This document shows positions 56,505 to 64,000 of a stretch of 64,000 nucleotides of DNA, in pieces. This DNA comes from Antilocapra americana. Taxonomy: Eukaryota > Chordata > Mammalia > Artiodactyla > Antilocapridae. How positions within the stretch are numbered: the stretch's first letter is position 1; each line of letters starts with the position of its first letter. The DNA is taken from NCBI GenBank assembly GCA_007570785.1, contig ML661900.1, forward strand, positions 3,383,126 through 3,447,125. The letters are read 5' to 3'. Both the position numbers and the translations under genes were made by a program. The notes under the pieces were generated by a model. That model worked only from the letters and a program-made list of their open reading frames with translations. It searched no databases and was not told the origin of the DNA.

Positions 56505-58850
56505 CCAATTTTTTTCCATTGTGGTAAAATACACATAAAGTCTACCATCTTAACTGTTTTTAAGTGTACAATTTAATGGTATTACATACGTTCATGTTAT
56601 ACAACCATCACTACCAACCGTCTCCATAACTCAGTCATTATGTAAAACTGAAATGCAATACTCATTAAATAATAACTCTCCATTCCTTCTCCCCCTGGCA
56701 ACCACCATTCTACTTTGTGTCCTCCATAATTCTGATCTCTATGTGTGTGAGATAAGTGGAATCATTATAGACTATTTGTCTTTTTGTGACTAGCTTATTT
56801 TATTGAGCATAATGTCCTCAAGGTTCATCCACACTGTGCATATGGTAGAATTTCCTTCATTTTTAAGGCTGCACAATATTCCGTTATATGTGTACATCAT
56901 ATTTTGTATATCAACCATCCACTGATGGACACTTGGGCTGTTTCCATTTTAGCTATTGTGAATAATGCTGCTAGGGACCTGGGTGTATAAACATATCTTC
57001 AAAACCCTGTTTTCAATTCTTTTGGATATATAAACAGAAGTGGAATTTCTTGATCATATGGTAATTCTACTTTTAATTTTTAAGAAACTGCCATAATATT
57101 TTCCATAGCAGCTATACCATTTTACATTCTCACCAACAATGCACAAGGGTTTCAGTTTCTCCACATCCTCACCAAAACTTGGTGCTTTTTTATAGTAGCC
57201 ATTTCAATGGGTGTGAAGTGATATCTAATTGTAGTTTTGGTTTGCATTTCCCTATAAAGATGTTGAGCATCTTTTCATATGTTTATTGACCAATTTGTAC
57301 TACTTCTTTGGAGAAATCGCTATTCAAGGTCTTTGCCCATTTTTTTCATAGTTCCTGGATATCAGATATCATATAACTGATATACGACTTGCAAATATTT
57401 TCCCCTATTCTCTGGGTTGCTTCCAGAGAATGAAGCAATACTCTATTGATATTCTTTTGATGCACAAATCAAAAAATTTTCATGCAATCCAATTTGTCTA
57501 CTTTTTCTTTTATTGCCTGTGCATCTGGTGTCATATCCAAAGAAATCCTTGCTAAATCCAATGTCAGGAAGGTTTTGCTCTGTCTTTTCTTCAAGGTGTA
57601 TATCGTTCCATGCCTTACATTTAGGTCTTTCATCCATCTTAAATTAAGATGTTAGGTAAGCGCCCAGCTTCATTGTTTTGCTTATGGATATCCAGTTAAA
57701 AGACTGTCCTTTACTATTCAATGGTTTTGGAACCTTTGTCAAAAATCATTTGACTATATGTGCAAGGGTTCAAGTCTGGGCTCTCTATCCTCTTCCATTG
57801 TTACATATGCCTGTATTCATGCCATTACTATACTATTTTGTTACTGTAGCATTGTAGTAAATTTTGAAATCAGGAAGTGTGAGTCCTCCCACTTTGTTCT
57901 TCTTTTTCAAAACTGTTTTGGTTATGTGTAGTCTCTTGAGATTCCATGTGAATTTAAGGATGGGCTTTTCTATTTCTGCAAAAGAGAGTCTTTGGGATTT
58001 TGATAGAGACTGCAAGTAATCTAGAGACTGCTTTGTGTAGTAATGGTACCTTCACAATATTAAGTTTTGTAACCCATGAACATGGGATGTGTTTCCAATT
58101 TATGCCTTCTTTAATTTCTTTTGGTAACATTTTGTACTTTTCATTGCACAAGTCTTTCATCTTCTTGGTTAATTCCTAAGTATTTTATTCTTTTTGATGC
58201 TATTATAAGTGGAATTTTCATAATTTCCTTTTCAGATTATTCACTGCTATAGAAATGCAACTAATTCTTGTGAGCTTTGTATTGTTCCTTATTGAATTCA
58301 ATTAGTCTTAACAGGTTTTTGTGTGTGTGGAATCTTTAGGGTTTTCTACATATAACATCGTATCATCTGCAAACAGAAAATTTGTACTCCTTCCCTTCCA
58401 GTTTCCATGCATTTTATTTCTTTTCCTCACCTCATTGCTTTGGCTCAAACTTCCAGGACTATGTTGAATAGAAGTGGCAGAAGTGGGCATCCTTGCCTTA
58501 TCCTGATGTTAGAGGAAAAACTTGTATTATGTGGAGATAGTTTCTTTCTAGTCCTAGTTTGTTGAATATTATTTTCTTTTCATGAAAGAGTGTTGAAATT
58601 TATCAAGTGTTTTTCTGTATAGATTGAGATGGCCATGTTTCCCCTGCCTTCATCCTGTTAATGTGATCTATTAAATTGACTGATGTTCTTATGTGGAACC
58701 ATTACCGCACTCTAGGAACAAATCCCGCTTCGTCATGGTATATAATCCTTGAAACATGCTGCTGAGTTATTGGATACTGGCCTGCATTTGGTGAGGTGGA
58801 CCTTATGGAATGAGTTCACAAGCATTCTTTCTTCTGTAATTTTTTTTTAT
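56505..58850 (-). mobile_element. L1 LINE, antisense, truncated
   Basis: A reverse L1 of about 2.3 kb, including much of ORF2 C-terminal to the reverse transcriptase active site. On the - strand one reads FADDTMLYVENPKDST (reverse transcriptase motif, near 58330-58380). Further downstream comes [17 protein letters not shown]...[12 protein letters not shown] (near 57850-57990), an L1 ORF2 signature. Many frame breaks mean it is an inactive, old copy. Left-hand sequence (56.5-57.4 kb) has the CCACTGATGGACACTTGGGC phrase typical of reversed L1 sequence. Confidence 0.9.
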
Positions 58851-58859
58851 TAGGTATTA

Positions 58860-60400
58860 GTTGTATGCCTATTCAAATGAAGAAACAGTCTTGCCTGATT
58901 ACCAACGAATATAATTCAATTTTGACTGAGCTAGCAGGAGTATACTATATGCAACAAGAAAGGTCTAACCTTTTCTACTGCACTGAACAACCACTCTGGA
59001 AACACTGGTTCCAGCACTGGGTGCAGCACCACGTTCAGGACACTGATGCAGCATAAAGTTCCCAAGGAAAGTGATTTCTGTGGTAAAGTATATGAAACAA
59101 TGGCACCTGAGGAAAATTTGAAGGAATTGGGAAATTTGTTTCAGAACTGGCGGCCTATAAAGGTTATCTTCAAAGTGAAGAGGTATTACAGTTTTTTATG
59201 ATCCCATAGGAAAGATGTTACCAAGAGTAGATATTAAACTTACAGAAAAATTTTTAACAATTACAACACTCAAGTGTTAAATGGGCTGTTGATGAGGTAT
59301 TACTTTCTTAACTATTCTGCAGTAAGTAGAGGAACACATTCACTTAAGTGGCAGAGGGCTATGGCATCAAAACTTGGCTGGGCAATGGACAGGATGATGT
59401 CTAAGATTTTGTTCAGTTCTGGGCTGTTATAACAGATGTGAATCTACTTTGAAAATTATAGTCTCCCCCCCTCCCACACACTATGTTATGTATATGCTAC
59501 AAGGAGAAAATAACTTGTTTAATGTAGATCTAATTTGGAGCTCTGCAGAAGGGAATGAGGATGACTTAGTAGAGATATGAGGGCAAGAGCAAACTCAGAG
59601 TGGAAAAGATACACGTGTAAGCACTATAAGATTGTCTGGACATTTGGTTAGAGAAGAGGAAAAATATATGGGCAATTAAAGAGTGAGAATATTAGATAGG
59701 GGGAGACTGATTTATACTTGGGAAGAATTTCATCTGGTTATGAATTTCAATTTCATTCAAAGAGGAACTTTTGAGAAGGAAACCCTTTTGGGAAGAGAAG
59801 TGCTGGACGATGAAGACAGACAGGTAGCCATTCTTGTGGTTTGGGATCAACAAACTAAAACACGCTGGAATAAGAGGAGGACCAGGAGGACACTAACGAG
59901 AATGGAAGGTGAAGGGCAAGGCCCTTAAGAAGAAACGATGGTCCCTGGCAGAGGTCGGAACAGAGGCCCTAGAAAGTTCAAAAGAAAATGGTGATGAGCT
60001 CAGGACAGTCTGGGGACCACCAAAGATAAATGGAGAAGCGCAGGGAGGAGCCCATGAGGTGAGAAGGTGGCAGGCTCTGGATGACAGACAATAGCATATG
60101 GTCCCAGATCTCGGAACTACATGCTAGGGCTGTTGTGCAAGAGTGCTTCTCAGATGGGACACTTCTGACCTCTCTAGTTTCAGTTCTCATAGTGACTGTA
60201 AATACAAAAGGGTCCTGTGCTGGGTTTGGCTAGTTTAGCTGACACTTTGGGCTTCTCTGATCTTAGTATTTGGCAGTTAGGCTGAAGGAGCTCTGTCAGA
60301 GGCTCTGCTGTGTTGCCAAAAGAAAGCAGTTATTTCTTCTGGGTGAGTAACTGGGAGGGGACAATGTCACATCTGGGTTGCATGATGTGGTACCCTCCTA
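58860..60400. other. Unassigned stretch between L1 and L2
   Basis: I recognise no repeat or gene in these 1.5 kb. A + strand open frame at 58865-59056 encodes 63 residues with a Trp/His/Gln-rich end (LWKHWFQHWVQHHVQ). More in-phase-looking sequence follows after a stop, which could be a decayed retrocopy or an old repeat. I cannot name a parent gene. Confidence 0.4.
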
Positions 60401-60469
60401 ATCGATCTTTCCTGCTTCCACTCTCTCCCTTATAATTCATTCTACATAGAGTAAAAATCCATTACTTTT

Positions 60470-60783
60470 AAAGTAATCAGATTATGCTGCTCTCCTGCTT
60501 AAAATCCCCAAGTGGTTTCCTATAACACTTGGAATAAAAGCCAAACTTTGACTCTCTGTCCTCATCTCTTGGCCCTTACTCTCTGACTTCATCTCCTAGC
60601 ACATTCGTGCTCATCACATTCCAGCACGCTGCTTTCTCTGCTTCTGGTACACACCCACTTCAGATGTTTGGGAGTCATCAACTTCCTGTTCTGCTCAACT
60701 GGAATACTCTTCCCTTCAGTCTTTACAGAGTTGGCTCCTTCTTAGCTTCAGTATCACCTTCCCAGAGAAGCCTCCCCTGACTA
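60470..60783 (-). repeat. L2 LINE 3' remnant, cut by BovB
   Basis: It shows CCTGCTTAAAATCCCCAAGT, GGAATAAAAGCCAAACTTTG, ACTGGAATACTCTTCCCTTC and CCAGAGAAGCCTCCCCTGAC, an L2 3'-region pattern in reverse. It ends where the BovB begins. Confidence 0.75.
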
Positions 60784-62822
60784 CTCTGCTCAGTCATGTC
60801 CAACTCTTTGCGACCTCATGAACTGCAGCACGCAAGGCCTCACCAACTTCCAGAGTCTACCCAAACCCAAGTCCATCGAGTCAGTGATGCCATCCAGCTA
60901 TCTCATCCTCTGTCGTCCCCTTCTCCTCCTGCCCCCAATCCTTCCCAGCATCAGGGTCTTTTCCAATGAGTCAACTCTTCTCATGAGGTGGCCAAAGGAC
61001 TGGAGTTTAAGCTTCAACATCAGTCCTTCCAATCAACACCCAGGACTGATCTCCTTTAGGATGGACTGGTTGGATCTTCTTGCAGTCCAAGGGACTCTCA
61101 AGAGTCTTCTCCAACACCACGGTTCAAAAGCATCAATTCTTCGGTGCTCAGCCTTTTTCACTGTCAACTCTCACATCCATACATGACTACTGGAAAAACC
61201 ATAGCCTTGACTAGACGGATCTTTGTTGGCAAAGTAATGTCTCTGCTTTTCAATATCCTATCCTGGTTGGCCATAACTTTCCTTCCAAGGAGTAAGCATC
61301 TTTTGATTTCATGGCTGCAATCACCATCTACAGTGATTTTGGAGCCCCCCAAAATAAAGTCTGACGCTGTTTCCACTGTTTCCCCATCTATTTTCCATCA
61401 AGTGATGGGATCAGATGCCATGATCTTAGTTTTCTGAATGTTGAGCCTTAAGCCAACTTTTTCACTCTCCTCTTTCACTTTCAGCAAGAGGTTTTTTAGT
61501 TCCTCTTCACTTTCTGTCATAAGGGTGGTGTCATCTGCATATCTGAGGTTATTGTTATTTCTCCTGGCAATGTTGATTCCAGTTTGTGCTTCTTCCAGCC
61601 CAGCGTTTCTCATGATGTACTCTGCATATAAGTTAAATAAGCAGGGTGACAATATACAGCCTTGACGTACTCCTTTTCCTCTTTGGAACCAGTCTTGTTC
61701 CATGTCCAGTTCTAACTGTTGCTTCCTGATCTGCATACAGGTTTCTCAAGAGGCAGGTCAGATGGTCTGGTATTCCCATCTCTTTCAGAATTTTCCACAG
61801 TTTATTGTGATCCACACAGTCAAAGGCTTTGACATAGTCAATAAAGCAGAAGTAGATGGTATTTTGGAACTCTCTTGCTTTTTTGATAATCCAGCGGATG
61901 TTGCAATTTGATCTCTGGTTCCTCTGCCTTTTTCTAAAACCAGCTTGAACATCTGGAAGTTCACGGTTCATGTACTGCTGAAGACAGGCTTGGAGAATTT
62001 TGAGCATTACTTTACTAGTGTATGAGATGAGTGCAATTGTTCAGCAGTTTGAGCATTCTTTGGCATTGCCTTTCTTTGGGATTGGAATGAAAACTGACTT
62101 TTTCCAGTCCTATGGCCACTGGTGAGTTTTCCAAATTTGCTGGCGTATTGAGTGCAGCACTTTCACAGCATCATCTTTTAGAAGTTGAAATAGCGCAACT
62201 GGAATTCCATCACCTCCACTAGCTTTGTTTGTAGTAATGCTTTCTAAGGCCCACTTGATTTCGCATTCCAGGATGCCTGGCTCTAGGTGAGTGATCATAC
62301 CATCATGATTATCTGGGTCATGAAGATCTTTTTTGTGCAGTTCTTCTGTGTATTCTTGCCACCTCTTCTTAATATCTTCTGCTTCTGTTAGGTCCATACC
62401 ATTTCTGTCCTTTATCGAGCCCATCTTTGCATGAAATGTTCCTTTACTGTTGTTTTCCTCTATTTCTTTGCATTGATGGGTAAGGAAGGCTTTCTTATCT
62501 CTCCTTGCTATTCTTTGGAACTCTGCATTTAGATGGGAAAATCTTTCCTTTTCTCTTTTGCTTTTTGCTTCTCTTCTTTTCACAGCTATTTGTAAGGCCT
62601 CCTCAGACAGCCATTTTGCTTTTCTGCATTTCTTTTTCTTGGGGATGGTCTTAATCTCTGCCTCCTGTACAATGTCATGAACCTCCATCCATAGCTCATC
62701 AGGCACTCTGTCTATCAGATCTAGTCCTTTAAATCTATTTCTCACTTTCACTGTATAATTATAAGGGATTTGATTTAGGTCATACCTGAATCGTCTAGTG
62801 GTTTTCCCTACTTTCTTCAATT
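60784..62822 (-). mobile_element. BovB (RTE-type) LINE, antisense, with recognisable reverse transcriptase
   Basis: A 2.04-kb reverse BovB covering the region from upstream of the reverse transcriptase to the 3' end. On the - strand an open segment (62820-62110) of 236 codons gives the linker before the reverse transcriptase. A second (62007-61633) contains FIDYVKAFDCVDH, the catalytic A-box, and a third (61736-61398) contains YADDTTLM, the catalytic D-box. The three lie in different frames or are separated by stops, so no active enzyme is encoded. The 5' endonuclease part is absent. It is the longest BovB in the window and, judged by open segments, one of the youngest. Confidence 0.93.
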
Positions 62823-63696
62823 TAAGTCTGAATTTCAGTAAATAGCAATTAATAAAGATTTGCTAAAGCAATGGAAGAGAGAGAGAGACAGAGACTGAGA
62901 AAGGTAGAGAACTTGTTTCAGCAAGGTATACTGAAGGCATGAAGGCCTTGGATGTCTCCTTCTTACCTTAGCAGGAGAAGAGCGTGAGACATTAGCAACT
63001 CTTCTTTATATGTTACGAATGGGTGCAGCAAATGGAGCCCTGGCATAGGTCCTTAGTACACACTGGTATTTGCTAACACTGCCAGTCATGGCTACTTCCC
63101 AGCTTCTTATTTTGTTTCTAGCCCAGGTGCTAGGTGCCCAAAGGAGAGCTGCTAGGATATTTAGTCTCTCTCCTTAAGGAAATCTTTTCATTTGAAGACA
63201 TACTCAGGATAAAGATCTAGCGAATTAGAAGTAGACAGATATCAAATCATAGGTATAAGTAGTAGGGGCCATCTCACATTTCTGAAGCAAGTATTTTTGT
63301 ATTTTTATTTAATTAGATAGGATAGGATTGGATTCTGAAAGACAGAAGTTAAAAATAACAAAAGTTTGGGGTCCTAAAACCTGTTCATATGATTAGAATC
63401 ATGAAAAGCGTAAGGTAATCAGGAGGAAAAAAAGCCAACTTTGGATGAAAGCCAATGAGCTTAGAATCTGACATATTAAATATCAGTTCCTGGAAGAAAT
63501 TGCAAGTAGGAATTCCAAGAGGAAATGTCTATCAGGCCTTTTTTATGAATACAGTTTATGCCTTAATTTTACTTGCTTCTGGCTTAATTTACTTTTCCCT
63601 ATTATCTTTTATTATGATTCTTTCATTATTTGAAAAATAAAAAGACACACATACTCTGCAATCCAACTCAATTCTTTTTGGAACAGGGTGGGGTAT

Positions 63697-63717
63697 AATA
63701 AATATATATATATATAA
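63697..63717 (+). repeat. (TA)n microsatellite
   Basis: A short run of alternating TA near the right edge of the window (AATATATATATATATAAA). Confidence 0.9.
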
Positions 63718-64000
63718 AAGCTACCTTGGGCAGGAGATCAGGCTGACAGACATGTTAGTCCCCATCTGTCCCATTCCTTGTCCGACTCTTTGAAGAATAA
63801 TTAGCAAATTCATGTTTATAATGTGAGGAAATAGGCATTGAGAAGCTGAAGAATCTGTCACTTGTCACAGAGCTAGGAGAGCAGGACCAGCATTCATATT
63901 TCTCTGACTTCCAAACCCATGCTCTTCAACACAACTCTATAAAAGGATTTTTCTCTTGAAATCCTGACCGCCAGAGTCCTAGAATCAGTGTGGGTTCAGC

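Larger units (their letters stand above)
50197..64000 (-). other. SCAPER: SCAPER intron, open at the right edge
   Basis: No further SCAPER exon is recognisable to the window end. Contents are BovB (50884-51008, 54233-55630, 60784-62822), SINEs (55705-55912, 55999-56128), a long antisense L1 (56505-58850), an L2 (60470-60783) and an unassigned stretch at 58860-60400. The 51.0-54.2 kb stretch is mostly unique, AT-rich sequence. Confidence 0.7.

Noticed and set aside
60818..61437. + strand frames of about 100-120 codons resembling one another at several places in the window
   Set aside because: They recur because they are the antisense strand of BovB 3' ends; the shared peptide pattern is a repeat signature, not a gene family.
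63716..63800. Possible further SCAPER exon near the right edge (donor-like CCAAG|GTAGCT on the - strand)
   Set aside because: The upstream side lacks a pyrimidine tract and acceptor, and the translation does not resemble SCAPER.
1..64000. CRISPR arrays, operons, phage or bacterial insertion sequences
   Set aside because: Nothing of the kind is present; all features are those of a mammalian nuclear genome.

Overview
The window is mammalian nuclear DNA from a ruminant (cow, sheep, goat or a close relative). Three things show this. The coding exons have canonical GT/AG introns and vertebrate protein sequence. The young dispersed repeats are Bov-tA / Bov-A2 SINEs, BovB (RTE-type) LINE pieces and a CHR-type SINE, a combination found in ruminants. 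Old mammalian MIR, L2 and L1 remnants fill much of the rest. I cannot separate Bos, Ovis and Capra by eye.

Layout: positions 1-3.4 kb are upstream flank with one SINE and one MIR. From about 3.4 to 9.48 kb lies a complete ISL2 gene on the + strand. It has six coding exons and 359 codons, with LIM1, LIM2, a homeodomain and an ISL-type LIM-binding segment. It has a CpG-rich, CCAAT-containing promoter with a perfect CRE palindrome, and ends at a poly(A) signal at 9458. From 9.5 to 15.9 kb is an intergenic stretch with two further CpG-rich blocks, the second enclosing an AT-rich, homeodomain-site-rich element. From about 15.9 kb to the right edge lies the 3' end of SCAPER on the - strand. Five coding exons (49959-50196, 43719-43868, 21550-21741, 18569-18620, 16235-16338) join in frame to give the last 244 residues, ending in a stop at 16235-16237, with a plausible poly(A) signal about 300 bases further on. 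The rest of SCAPER lies beyond the right edge. ISL2 and SCAPER are convergent (tail to tail), the same order and orientation I recall for human chromosome 15q24.

Most of the remaining 45 kb is SCAPER intron. The repeats there include a BovB copy bounded by a perfect 14-bp target-site duplication, a BovB nested inside another BovB, a 2-kb antisense BovB with recognisable but frame-broken reverse transcriptase, an L1 fragment of about 2.3 kb and many SINEs. One repeat-free, TAAT-rich stretch at 39.6-40.26 kb is a candidate enhancer.

I found no undescribed biological system. The most useful leads are the two homeodomain-site-rich candidate regulatory elements near ISL2, a possible in-frame 34-codon alternative SCAPER acceptor, and the datable nested or duplicated BovB insertions. 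Gene identities rest on recognition of the protein sequences and on exact exon phase agreement; no database search was possible.
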